Positions 8,642-15,976 of a DNA stretch of 30,184 bases are shown piece by piece. Numbering within the stretch: position 1 is the first letter of the stretch; the number at the start of each line of letters is the position of its first letter. Position numbers and translations under genes: made by a program. The notes under the pieces are model-generated. The model made no database searches. It was not told the DNA's origin and saw only the letters and a program-made list of their open reading frames with translations. Origin of the DNA: a virus; IMG/VR virus record IMGVR_UViG_3300010403_000242, positions 1 through 30,184 of that record; one strand, written 5' to 3'.

Positions 8642-10122
8642 TGCCAATCGAGTACCTAGACACACCGGCTGCCAGTAAATTCGAGTATCTGGATGAAAAG
8701 CCAGAGAAGTCGATTCCTGGATTCGGTAAAAACCTCATGGAGGACGTTAAGGGGACCGGAAAAGGTCTCATGTCGCTCGCTGAGGGTTTCACGGAGCATC
8801 CGATCGACACCGCTGTGAATGTCGCGAAGGGCTTACCTGGCGCCGTAGTCGAGGAGGGTAAGCGCCTAGGGGTCGGGAAGCTGTTCACCGAAGGCCCTGT
8901 ATCCATGGGGAACCAATTTCGGGAAGCCGCCTACGATAAGCCTCTGACGACTGCCCTAGACGTTATCCCAGCAGCAGGAGTGGCAGGAAAAGCCCTAGGA
9001 ATTGGTGGAAAGGTCGCAAAAGGGGCCGACATGGCTTCTCAGGCCGCCAAAGTAGCACCTGTGGCCGAGGATCTTGCAGCAGGCGCAGCTAAAGCGGCCC
9101 CAGGCGCCGCAGAGAAGGCTGCTGGCCCGGCCGCGGCAGCCGAAGCGAACCCGTTGCAGGCAGTTAATGAGTTCGTCACCAAAAAGTACGGGCAGGCGTC
9201 CGCGCAGCCTGGATGGTCTGAGAAGGTCGCCAAGTATTTACAGGATACCTCTCGCAATCTCGGAGCCAAAGATATCGGCTTGCAACCTCGCCAGATTCAA
9301 TCGATGGGGCAAGGATTCAAAGGAATTGAGAAAGCGGAGGCGCTTGTCGACTACGCGCGCGAGAAGGGTTATTTCGACCCGAAGCTCACCGACATCGCCC
9401 GCAAAGAAAAGATCAAAGCGGCAATGGAAAAAACCGGTCAACAGGTAAATGCTATTCGATCTTTGGCCGATGAGCGTGGGGTATCTCCGAAGGACGCCAT
9501 CTTTAACGAGGTGAGGGCACAGCTTGAGAAGGACTACAAGATCGACGCACCGCGAGAGATCCAGAAGGTGCTTGCGAAAATCAAAAATGCCGATCCGACA
9601 TTCTCCGGCATGGCTGATTTAGCAACTGAACTCAATAAGGCAAAGACCAGCATGAAATCTCTCGCGCAGCATCCGGGACCGACTACAGACGCCGCAAACA
9701 TCGTGAGCCGGATCAATAACGAAGCGATCAAGGCAACTTTGAACCCAGCAGAGCAGGAACTCTATTCGACGAGCTTGCGTGATTTCGGCGCACACAAGAA
9801 ACTTGAGCAGGCTGTAGCGGCAGCGGGTCGTCGAGGGATGGCGGCACGGTCCAACCAGCGCGGCGTTCTCGGTCGACTATTTCAGGAAGCTCTGGATCGC
9901 GGTGGGTACCGGATGGCCGGTAATGTCGCTGACCGGACAGCGAAAGCCATTTTGAAAGATCCCTCAAAAGTGAAAACGCTTCCGCAATTTTTCGAGGAGT
10001 TAGCGCACGAAGCAGGAGATGTACTCGATGAAACTCTCGATATTCCAGGGATGGCGCATGGTGGAATCGTCGACGGAGAATTAGACAATTTCCTAGCCTC
10101 AAAATACTCGAACAGGAGATAA
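8641..10122 (+). CDS. Large Ala/Lys-rich virion protein (ejection-type)
   Basis: 493 residues, starting at a GTG whose G is the last base of the upstream stop (TAGTG). Residues about 90-175 are Ala/Gly-rich and weakly hydrophobic, as in proteins thought to cross or insert in the host envelope during DNA entry. Residues about 220-420 are helical and strongly charged. The tail has MAHGGIVDGELDNF followed by a short basic end, again with the GG(I/M)V motif of the two genes before it. Size, order and composition fit the last of three internal virion proteins. Confidence 0.6.
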   Translation: MPIEYLDTPAASKFEYLDEKPEKSIPGFGKNLMEDVKGTGKGLMSLAEGFTEHPIDTAVNVAKGLPGAVVEEGKRLGVGKLFTEGPVSMGNQFREAAYDKPLTTALDVIPAAGVAGKALGIGGKVAKGADMASQAAKVAPVAEDLAAGAAKAAPGAAEKAAGPAAAAEANPLQAVNEFVTKKYGQASAQPGWSEKVAKYLQDTSRNLGAKDIGLQPRQIQSMGQGFKGIEKAEALVDYAREKGYFDPKLTDIARKEKIKAAMEKTGQQVNAIRSLADERGVSPKDAIFNEVRAQLEKDYKIDAPREIQKVLAKIKNADPTFSGMADLATELNKAKTSMKSLAQHPGPTTDAANIVSRINNEAIKATLNPAEQELYSTSLRDFGAHKKLEQAVAAAGRRGMAARSNQRGVLGRLFQEALDRGGYRMAGNVADRTAKAILKDPSKVKTLPQFFEELAHEAGDVLDETLDIPGMAHGGIVDGELDNFLASKYSNRR

Positions 10123-10127
10123 ACAGA

Positions 10128-10502
10128 ATGAAAAAGTCATTGTGGATCGCCGTTGCCGTTGTCGGATTCAGCGCTGGTTTAGTGTGGGCGGGTCATTTCA
10201 CCGACCTACTTCCGCCAGCTCAGTCTGCCGGATGTGTGCCAATCGCCAATGGGTACGACTGGAATTGCGCGAGCGACAACTACTCGCCTGGCCCGACATT
10301 CTCAACCACGACTGTAACTGGTGGCCTTACGCTGCGTTCCGCTACCGCTGCGCAGTATGACACCATCACCCCGACAGCGGCCGGCCAAATCGGTTATTGT
10401 TCAGATTGCAGCGCCTCAAAAATCTGCGTTTCTACTGGTACAGGCGCAGGTGCATGGGTTGTCGTTTCAACCAATACGGCTGCTACCTTAGCCTGTCAGT
10501 AA
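10128..10502 (+). CDS. Exported small fibre-like protein
   Basis: 124 residues from ATG 10128 behind AGGAGAT. The N-terminus (MKKSLWIAVAVVGFSAGLVWAG) is a Sec signal peptide. The mature part has six cysteines, in CVPIANGYDWNC, CSDCSASKIC and a final ACQ, plus a GLTLRSATAAQYDTITPT segment like the beta-strand repeats of tail fibres. It follows the virion block and precedes lysis genes. It could be an exported surface protein or an odd fibre tip. The pairing of signal peptide and fibre-like sequence repeats what is seen in the 955-1839 gene. Confidence 0.55.
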   Translation: MKKSLWIAVAVVGFSAGLVWAGHFTDLLPPAQSAGCVPIANGYDWNCASDNYSPGPTFSTTTVTGGLTLRSATAAQYDTITPTAAGQIGYCSDCSASKICVSTGTGAGAWVVVSTNTAATLACQ

Positions 10503-10511
10503 GTTAAGGCC

Positions 10512-10691
10512 GTGGGCCTAGCCCCGGTCATCGAGTGCAAAGAATGCGGCGGTCCTATGGAAGCCGTTATCGATGAACCTATGGGACGGTTGTATCGCTG
10601 CATTAACTGCACGGTTACGAAAACCGTCCTTTTCGATAAGCATCCGCACCGCTTGGACAGGGTACAGGAAGGGGGACGCTATGCCGCCTGA
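10512..10691 (+). CDS. Small zinc-ribbon protein
   Basis: A 59-residue frame from GTG 10512. It has CKECGG near residue 9 and CINC near residue 30, an intact four-cysteine zinc ribbon, followed by a basic tail. Its 3' end overlaps the endolysin start at 10681 by 11 nt, so the endolysin ribosome site GAAGGGGG lies inside this gene. There is no clear ribosome site of its own. It may bind nucleic acid or help another phage protein; no specific function can be given. Confidence 0.5.
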   Translation: MGLAPVIECKECGGPMEAVIDEPMGRLYRCINCTVTKTVLFDKHPHRLDRVQEGGRYAA

Positions 10692-11070
10692 TAAACGATG
10701 GACGTACTTCACTGACGAGGAGGTGGCAAACCTTGACACCGAGTTCGTCGCAAAGCTGGACCAAGCAAGGCACATCGCTGGGATACCGTTCGTCATTACG
10801 TCTGGCTTCCGGTCCCCTGAGAAGAATGAATCCATCCTGGGAGCCGGGGCTGTCGCTGATTCGGCGCATCTCAAGGGGTTGGCAGTGGATCTGCGGGTCG
10901 AGAACTCGCACGAGGTCGCTCTCATCCTGGACGCGGTCAAGACGGTAGGAATCACGCGTCGCGGGGTCTATGTCAATCAGGACTTCCAACCGGTCCATGT
11001 GCATGTGGATCTGGACCCAGAAAAACCTGACGAGGTGATATTCATCAGGCAGGAAGGGGCAAAGGCTTGA
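10681..11070 (+). CDS. Endolysin, M15-family L,D/D-Ala-D-Ala peptidase
   Basis: 129 residues, cutting peptide bonds in host peptidoglycan at the end of infection. The SAHLKGLAVD motif (His63 and Asp70) and the PVHVHVD motif (His108 as the third ligand) are the zinc site of M15_3/VanY-type peptidases; ITSGFRSPEKNE before it is also typical. There is no signal peptide, so it needs a holin. Start chosen at ATG 10681 because GAAGGGGG sits 6-7 nt upstream; a longer in-frame version from 10573 lacks support. The following genes look like its membrane partners. Confidence 0.85.
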   Translation: MPPDKRWTYFTDEEVANLDTEFVAKLDQARHIAGIPFVITSGFRSPEKNESILGAGAVADSAHLKGLAVDLRVENSHEVALILDAVKTVGITRRGVYVNQDFQPVHVHVDLDPEKPDEVIFIRQEGAKA

Positions 11071-11084
11071 TCTAAGGGGGAAAA

Positions 11085-11336
11085 ATGCTGAATTGGATCT
11101 TGAAGATGATACCGGACCAGTACAAATGGCCCGTGGCGATCAAAAAAGCATCGTACACGGTCGCCAAACTGGCCATGGCGGCGCTCATGATGGGGAAAGC
11201 GAAATCGATCGGCGATCACTTAAACCCAGAGCAGATTGTTCAGGTCCAGGGGGCAGTGGGTGCAATTACGGCCGCTGCACTTGAAGGCATCCATGACTGG
11301 CTAAAAATGAAGTACCCAAACGCGGCATGGCTTTAA
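11085..11336 (+). CDS. Small helical protein of lysis region, possible holin or helper
   Basis: 83 residues behind TAAGGGGG. It has an amphipathic N-terminus, a moderately hydrophobic stretch about residues 24-38 (SYTVAKLAMAALMMG) and another about residues 57-68 (AVGAITAAALEG), ending in a basic helix. From memory, short proteins with this outline often sit beside phage endolysins. Hydrophobicity is low for a classic holin, so holin is only a suggestion from position. Confidence 0.45.
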   Translation: MLNWILKMIPDQYKWPVAIKKASYTVAKLAMAALMMGKAKSIGDHLNPEQIVQVQGAVGAITAAALEGIHDWLKMKYPNAAWL

Positions 11337-11355
11337 TTGGGAGGAGTTTTGTTTC

Positions 11356-11679
11356 ATGGAAAAATTGGCAATGCGGATCTGGGTCGCCGATATTGAATCC
11401 GCACTTGATAAGAAGCTAACCAAATGGAAAAAAGAGAGCAAGATCGAAAACGGAGAGGCCATCCAGTTAAGCTGGCAATTTGAGCAGACGCATTTCATCC
11501 TAGACATTTTCTGGGAAAACCATAAAGAGACGGCACAGCTTCAATATCTGGGGCCACGCGTGAGTCAGCGATTCAATTGGCATGGGTTAAATGATCGGAC
11601 TTACAACAAAATCATAGACCGGGTGGGAAACTTAGCCCAGATTACGATGCACCCCCCAGTAGATTCAACGGATGGATGA
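11356..11679 (+). CDS. Hypothetical protein in lysis region
   Basis: 107 residues from ATG 11356, with GGGAGGAG about 10 nt upstream. It is soluble, alternating helix and strand, with many Trp and aromatic residues (LSWQFEQTHFILDIFWEN). It overlaps the next coiled-coil membrane gene by 8 nt, so the two are probably made together. The family is not recognised; there is no signal peptide or membrane segment. Confidence 0.5.
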   Translation: MEKLAMRIWVADIESALDKKLTKWKKESKIENGEAIQLSWQFEQTHFILDIFWENHKETAQLQYLGPRVSQRFNWHGLNDRTYNKIIDRVGNLAQITMHPPVDSTDG

Positions 11680-12181
11680 GCGCCGGGATGATTGGCGGCA
11701 AGGGGTAGATGAGAATTTAGCGAGCCTGAACGCCGGCCAGCGGGTTTGGGAGCGCGAGATGACCGTTATAAGGAAGCTCCTGGGCGAGTTTGACCGCCTC
11801 CTACGTGGCGACATCGAAAAGGACACAGATGGCGCCATTGCCCGCCTCCACCAGCAGGAAACCGAAATAAACCTCTTAAAAGCGGTTGTTTTGAAGGACA
11901 AGGCTGGAAATAAGGGCCTGATTGGTCGGATTGAGGACCTAGAGTCAGGCGAACGTCGCTCAGAGACACGTTTAAAGCTCTACATTGCGCTGATTGGCCT
12001 TTTATCTGCCCTTGCCGTAGGCGCGCTTACCAATATGGACAAAATAGGGGCCTTTTTCGGCTCCAAAACGCCAGACCCGCTGGATCAGATGATCGATAGA
12101 GCTAAGAATCCGCCACGAAAACACCTCAAAATCCGCATAAAAGACGACGAAATCCAACGCATAGAACGCAGCGATAATTAA
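11672..12181 (+). CDS. Coiled-coil membrane protein, candidate holin/lysis accessory
   Basis: 169 residues. Residues 1-95 are charged and helical with a likely coiled coil, residues about 102-118 form one membrane span (LKLYIALIGLLSALAVGAL), and the tail is charged and Lys/Arg-rich. This outline (long N-terminal coiled coil, one late span) is common in phage lysis cassettes. It lies one gene beyond the endolysin and holin-like genes. No family is claimed. The block ends here; a short non-coding gap follows. Confidence 0.5.
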   Translation: MDERRDDWRQGVDENLASLNAGQRVWEREMTVIRKLLGEFDRLLRGDIEKDTDGAIARLHQQETEINLLKAVVLKDKAGNKGLIGRIEDLESGERRSETRLKLYIALIGLLSALAVGALTNMDKIGAFFGSKTPDPLDQMIDRAKNPPRKHLKIRIKDDEIQRIERSDN

Positions 12182-12218
12182 GCCAGTTTTGTAGGCCAAA
12201 TCGTACCCACACTCTAAA

Positions 12219-12254
12219 AAGCTATTGCAAGCTAAGAGTTTCTATGTTAAGCTA
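12219..12254 (+). promoter_or_regulatory. Phased AAGCTA repeats and weak promoter
   Basis: The 92-base gap between 12182 and 12273 holds three copies of AAGCTA starting at 12219, 12229 and 12249, spaced 10 and 20 bases, so they lie on one face of the helix. A weak promoter overlaps them: TTGCAA at 12225 (4 of 6 consensus bases), 17 bases, then TAAGCT at 12248 (3 of 6). A good ribosome site AGGGAGGAT precedes ATG 12274. This looks like a regulated promoter for the accessory block. The regulator is unknown. Confidence 0.4.
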
Positions 12255-12273
12255 CTAGCGAGAGGGAGGATAC

Positions 12274-12462
12274 ATGGACCGAGTGATTTTGAAGTATGAC
12301 GGAAAGTGGGATTTTAAGACCGGCGACCAGCGCCAGTGGACGATCCAGACAATTTTCATAGATGCGGATGGATTCAACCGGCAATGGGGATCATTCGATA
12401 TCGAAGGCTTACGGAGCATCGGCGCTGTGCCGGCCGCAAAGGGGAATGGCCATGCGCAATGA
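12274..12462 (+). CDS. Hypothetical 62-residue protein
   Basis: First gene after the regulatory gap, with ribosome site GAGGGAGGAT 5 nt upstream. It is soluble and mostly beta, with a WTIQTIFIDADGFNRQWGSF segment. It overlaps the next gene by 11 nt. The family is not recognised. Confidence 0.5.
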   Translation: MDRVILKYDGKWDFKTGDQRQWTIQTIFIDADGFNRQWGSFDIEGLRSIGAVPAAKGNGHAQ

Positions 12463-12874
12463 ATGGGACAACGCTGATGATGATATCGAGTATTCAAAAG
12501 AGCTTAACGATCCGCGGCTTGAAAAGATGTTTGCAGACCAGGAACAAACCCCAGATGAGAAGGCGGTTCGGGAATGGCTGCATGAAAATAAGCATGTTTT
12601 CGACAAAACGTGGAGTTCGGCAGAGGTCGCCCACATGGCGATCACCTGCGGATTCAAGCCGGAAGCGGTGTATGCCGTGATGTCCTTCTGGCGGGATGCG
12701 ATGGATGGGACGCGTTTCGAGAACCGGGCAGCTATGGATCAATACTGCTTCGAGATCGCCTGCGAAGAACGGGAAAATCTAGAGAAAAAGCGGCATTACG
12801 TAAAGGAATTGGACCTCGGGCCACTATGGGTTGAACTAACAAACAACACAGTTACAGGGGAGGAGCAGCTATGA
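12452..12874 (+). CDS. Hypothetical acidic helical protein
   Basis: 140 residues when read from ATG 12452, chosen because AAAGGGGA lies 6-7 nt upstream; a frame extension to 12362 overlaps the previous gene fully and is not used. Acidic, soluble, mainly helical, with NEWDNADDDIEYSKELNDP at the start and two Cys in the last third. Not recognised. Its stop overlaps the start of the exported protein that follows (ATGA). Confidence 0.5.
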   Translation: MRNEWDNADDDIEYSKELNDPRLEKMFADQEQTPDEKAVREWLHENKHVFDKTWSSAEVAHMAITCGFKPEAVYAVMSFWRDAMDGTRFENRAAMDQYCFEIACEERENLEKKRHYVKELDLGPLWVELTNNTVTGEEQL

Positions 12875-13170
12875 AAAAACTACTCGTCATCATGCTAATC
12901 GCCGCACCGCTGGCCGCTTACGAGAAACCAGGTAACCCGGACCGCTATATGTCCTTCGGGATTGAGGCATTCAAAGGCCAAGAGGCTGGGATCGCCAAAA
13001 CAGCCGATACCAATGGGGGGACCGCTGGCGGAAAGCTCGATATCCGGTTGCCGATCAGCTCAAACATCACGCTGAACGCCTTCGGCGAGAACACTGGAAT
13101 CAACAACAACAAGGGGTACACGGAAGGCTACAAAATCGGCTTCGGCGTCAGAATCTACGTGAAGGACTAG
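12871..13170 (+). CDS. Small exported beta-rich protein
   Basis: 99 residues. A short Sec signal peptide (MKKLLVIMLIAAPLAAYE) has likely cleavage after residue 16. The mature part is Gly/Asn-rich with alternating strands (KLDIRLPISSNITLNAFGEN, then YKIGFGVRIYVKD), ending in an aromatic/aliphatic strand as small outer-membrane barrels do. It could be a periplasmic or outer-membrane protein that changes the host surface, for example by superinfection exclusion (inference). Ribosome site GGGGAGGAGC is just upstream. Confidence 0.5.
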   Translation: MKKLLVIMLIAAPLAAYEKPGNPDRYMSFGIEAFKGQEAGIAKTADTNGGTAGGKLDIRLPISSNITLNAFGENTGINNNKGYTEGYKIGFGVRIYVKD

Positions 13171-13179
13171 GGGGATACC

Positions 13180-13566
13180 ATGAAACTCAAATTCGCTCGC
13201 TGGTATATGGAAGTGGCATGGGTTCGGATGAGCAAACTGCGTAACGTCCGATGGCTTCATCACCTGTTCAACTGGGCGTATGCCACCCGGCGCGTTGAGT
13301 ACCTGGCCGCACTGTTCAATACCCCGCCGTCGCCTTGGCTCTTATCCCGCCAACGCGAGCGCGGTGAGTCGATCCGCTACATGCTGGACCTAGCTAAACG
13401 GGTGCCATTGCCAAGCCCGAAGCTGAAACTGCCGATCCTGAGCGAGTATTGCGGGACCTGCGGGACGAATAGGCCTAGCCGGTTCGCCGTCAATCCAGTT
13501 CATGTCTTTTTCAAATGCCTGGTCTGCAATACCGAGAAGTTCTATCGCCCTTTGCAGGTGGCCTGA
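13180..13566 (+). CDS. Hypothetical protein with C-terminal zinc ribbon
   Basis: 128 residues, ATG 13180. The first 70 residues are basic and rich in Trp, Tyr and Arg. The last 45 contain YCGTCGTN and, 20 residues on, FKCLVCN, a plausible four-Cys zinc ribbon (about residues 88-115). Such an architecture suggests nucleic-acid binding, but no family is recognised. It is followed one base later by a 45-residue gene. Confidence 0.5.
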   Translation: MKLKFARWYMEVAWVRMSKLRNVRWLHHLFNWAYATRRVEYLAALFNTPPSPWLLSRQRERGESIRYMLDLAKRVPLPSPKLKLPILSEYCGTCGTNRPSRFAVNPVHVFFKCLVCNTEKFYRPLQVA

Positions 13567-13567
13567 G

Positions 13568-13705
13568 ATGACTTTTACCTTAACTATCGCAGAAGTCGAA
13601 AGGTTGCTTCGGATGCTTCGCCGATCGAACGGGTACAACTCCGGCGAACGCTTGGAAAACGTACTGGTAAACAAATTCGAATCCACACTTTTTGAGGTGG
13701 CCTAA
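13568..13705 (+). CDS. Hypothetical 45-residue protein
   Basis: ATG 13568 comes one base after the previous stop. The sequence is helical with charged faces (IAEVERLLRMLRRSNG, then RLENVLVNKFESTL), compatible with a small dimeric helical protein. A GAGGTGG ribosome site for the next gene is in its last codons. The family is not recognised. Confidence 0.4.
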   Translation: MTFTLTIAEVERLLRMLRRSNGYNSGERLENVLVNKFESTLFEVA

Positions 13706-13706
13706 C

Positions 13707-15164
13707 ATGCGACGAAAAATGGCGAATCTCAAGCTCACCATCGAATTGTTGATTATCGATATACTGGATGATGCCGGGTTAGCAGAAGACCGATCAAACG
13801 AGATCGCCACCAAAATCATGTCGAAAATAACGAAGTTTTTGATCGTTTCCGCTCTACTTCTATTCCCAGTAAAACTCTTAGCCTCGTGCGATCCACCGTG
13901 TGGTTTTGGCGAGAGCTGCATGAGCTGTAGCTGCGGCAGCGGGCCTTGGACCGGGTCGTGTTTATGTTCATCGGTCATGGACGTGTGTGTATGCCCCACA
14001 GACCCCCCTTGTCCTACGCCAAGTTGTGATTCTGACACCGATTGCGCGGTTCCGCCACCACCTGTAAGCCCCCCACCGCCGCCACCTGGTGCCTCATGTG
14101 GCGATGACTGTGGGTGCGCCCTGGGGTACACCTGCGCTGGCGGTTATTGTGTGCCTGGTGCCAATTCCTGCGAACCGAGTGGCGGAGGATGCGACGATTC
14201 AGCCTGTGCGCCCGATGGCCTCACCTGCTGCCCGAATAAAACAGGGTGCTTCATGGGATGTGGTAGCGGTGCGCCTCCCCCCCCACCTCCGCCGCCTCCG
14301 TTGGGTCCGCCACCACCTACATGCACCCCTTGGGGTCATTTGGCGTGCGGTGGATGGTGCAATGAGTTCGCCTGCCCCGCTGGTACCCGTTGCTGGACGC
14401 GCTCATGCAACCAAGCGATATCTGGGGACCCTGACTGCCCTGTAGATGGCGGATCATCGGTCTGCAATAACTGCATCGCCGACCCCGGGTGCGTGGTACC
14501 CCCTCCTCCGCCCCCACCGCCCCCGCCACCTCCTCCCCCACCACCTCCCAGCCCGCCGCCACCGCCCCCTGTTGTCACGTTCTCGTGTGGGGCGAATACA
14601 ACCATCTGCGGCAAGATTAAGCCCCTGGATGGCTCAGCGAATGGTTTGAGCGGGGTCCTGGTGCAGCTTCGCCAATCAAATGGAGCGATTGTAGCGACCC
14701 AAACAACGGGCGAATCCGGGGTTTACAGCTTCGGTCCCCTTATTTCCGGTGAGCGCTACTTCGTAAAACCAGTCCTGATGCGTAAACAGTTCGCGTTGCC
14801 AGCTTACGATTCCAAGATCCCTGGGCAACCGCCAGCGAACTTCCAAGTGCGGGGAATCCCGGCAATGGTCAAGTTTACGGGATTACCACCGGCTACCTTA
14901 GCCCTATTGCACGCAGATGTGGCCTATACGGGCCCCTTAGCCCCTCCGTCAAGCTATGCGAACGTCTATAGCGCGATGACAGACGCGACAGGCAATACCT
15001 CAATTGCCGTCCCTGCCGGGTCCAAGTATTTCATCACCTGCTGGGCGCCTGTCATGGAGAGGGGCCGGAGCCATTATGAGCGGTTCCCTTCGGCCGGCGG
15101 GATCTCGATCGCCGGGGGAGCCATTCTGCAACCACGACAAACCGTAACGGGGAGCTGCCAATGA
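13707..15164 (+). CDS. Cys-rich, poly-Pro, exported multidomain protein
   Basis: 485 residues from ATG 13707 (GAGGTGG 8 nt upstream). Residues 1-37 are a charged helical extension; a Sec signal peptide (MSKITKFLIVSALLLFPVKLLAS) begins at ATG 13818, residue 38. The mature part has 38 cysteines by my count, arranged in modules such as CGDDCGCALGYTCAGGYC and separated by poly-proline linkers; the longest, about residues 265-289, is nearly all Pro. After it, residues about 295-350 (CGKIKPLDG to GERYFVKP) resemble a carboxypeptidase-regulatory-like or Cna-B-like beta sandwich. Probably a disulphide-bonded surface protein that binds host or environmental polymer. I recall nothing like it in phages. 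Confidence 0.6.
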   Translation: MRRKMANLKLTIELLIIDILDDAGLAEDRSNEIATKIMSKITKFLIVSALLLFPVKLLASCDPPCGFGESCMSCSCGSGPWTGSCLCSSVMDVCVCPTDPPCPTPSCDSDTDCAVPPPPVSPPPPPPGASCGDDCGCALGYTCAGGYCVPGANSCEPSGGGCDDSACAPDGLTCCPNKTGCFMGCGSGAPPPPPPPPPLGPPPPTCTPWGHLACGGWCNEFACPAGTRCWTRSCNQAISGDPDCPVDGGSSVCNNCIADPGCVVPPPPPPPPPPPPPPPPPSPPPPPPVVTFSCGANTTICGKIKPLDGSANGLSGVLVQLRQSNGAIVATQTTGESGVYSFGPLISGERYFVKPVLMRKQFALPAYDSKIPGQPPANFQVRGIPAMVKFTGLPPATLALLHADVAYTGPLAPPSSYANVYSAMTDATGNTSIAVPAGSKYFITCWAPVMERGRSHYERFPSAGGISIAGGAILQPRQTVTGSCQ

Positions 15165-15493
15165 TGAGCGAATACTTCGTACTTCGGGCGATCAGGCGGG
15201 AAGTGAAGCAATACGAGCACAGCTATCAGGATGTCGTGGGTTATTCCGGCAACTTGGCCGGCGCTATATTGGGACTCAAACGAGCGATGGAGATCATTAG
15301 GGCTGATGCTGAGCGACGCGCCGGGTTTTGGCGTCGCTGGACACATCCAGCACGCGCGTTCGATAAGGCTGAACTCCTCCATGCGCTCATTACCGCCTAC
15401 AACTGTATCTGTAGAAGCGACAGGAAAAAAGCGCATAAACGATTGAAGGAAGTCTATGAAAAGTACAAAGACGCCTTGACACCTAGAAGCTAA
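15161..15493 (+). CDS. Hypothetical basic helical protein
   Basis: 110 residues, start overlapping the previous stop (ATGA). Basic and almost wholly helical, with YQDVVGYSGNLAGAILGLKR and a Lys-rich C-terminus, no signal peptide and no clear membrane span. The promoter for the next block overlaps its last codons, so it is the last gene of this transcript. Not recognised. Confidence 0.5.
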   Translation: MMSEYFVLRAIRREVKQYEHSYQDVVGYSGNLAGAILGLKRAMEIIRADAERRAGFWRRWTHPARAFDKAELLHALITAYNCICRSDRKKAHKRLKEVYEKYKDALTPRS

Positions 15494-15504
15494 GATTATC
15501 TAAT
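15476..15504 (+). promoter_or_regulatory. Sigma70-type promoter for recombination block
   Basis: TTGACA at 15476-15481 matches the -35 consensus fully. After 17 bases, TCTAAT at 15499-15504 matches 5 of 6 bases of the -10. The ribosome site AAGGAGG and ATG 15528 follow at normal distance. The spacer carries AAGCTAAGA (15487-15495), which also occurs at 12229-12237 in the other regulatory gap, so both may answer to one regulator. It overlaps the end of the upstream gene. Confidence 0.65.
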
Positions 15505-15527
15505 AGCCTCACTTTAAGGAGGCAACG

Positions 15528-15728
15528 ATGCAAAAGAAACAAGGGAACAGGGGAATGCCGATCAGTATCTACCTCGGAGATCGTCGGTTATCAGACAAGC
15601 GGCGCGCAGTGCTACAGAAATTCGCCAAAGCCGACAACCGGTCCGTCTCGGAAATCATTTGGCTTGGGTTTCTTAACGGAATCTCTGAAACATTGCGAAG
15701 TGCGTTGCAGGCAGAGGAAGAAAATTGA
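15528..15728 (+). CDS. Ribbon-helix-helix-like small protein
   Basis: 66 residues behind AAGGAGG. The outline fits an RHH (Arc/MetJ-type) DNA binder: a basic start, a strand (MPISIYLGDRRL), then two helices (SDKRRAVLQKFAKADN, then SVSEIIWLGFLNGI). It is the first gene after a strong promoter, where a self-regulating repressor often sits. DNA target unknown; the AAGCTAAGA element in the promoter is a natural candidate. Its stop overlaps the next start (TGATG). Confidence 0.55.
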   Translation: MQKKQGNRGMPISIYLGDRRLSDKRRAVLQKFAKADNRSVSEIIWLGFLNGISETLRSALQAEEEN

Positions 15729-15976
15729 TGTACCACGATTGTCGGTCATCGCTTTGCGATACGCCACACTATGAAAACGATGACCATTCTGACGATTGTC
15801 TCTGTGAGCTATGCCACGACCATTTCGATGATTGGAACTCTTGGAATATCTACCCGGAATGCGACGGATGCCTAAATGCCATGTCCCACTGGATTCATGA
15901 GAATACGGATTTCGTGGGATGTCCTTTCCCGGAGCTTTGCGACTATTCCAAATCATGCCGGAAGGGGGAGAATTGA
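15728..15976 (+). CDS. Cys/His-rich acidic small protein
   Basis: 82 residues from ATG 15728, which shares a base with the previous stop. About nine Cys and six His, in pairs (CLCELCHDH, ECDGC, CPFPELC), in a very acidic setting, suggest one or two metal sites. The next gene begins at TTG within its stop codon (TTGA). No family is recognised. Its place directly before the exonuclease suggests a recombination or early takeover role, by context only. Confidence 0.5.
   Translation: MYHDCRSSLCDTPHYENDDHSDDCLCELCHDHFDDWNSWNIYPECDGCLNAMSHWIHENTDFVGCPFPELCDYSKSCRKGEN

Noticed and set aside
13580-14131. Antisense frame rich in Gly and His
   Set aside because: Produced by the poly-Pro/Cys coding strand opposite; no support as a gene.
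14504-14575. C-rich tract as a G-quadruplex or repeat element
   Set aside because: It is fully explained by poly-proline coding; G-quadruplex on the other strand is possible but unsupported.
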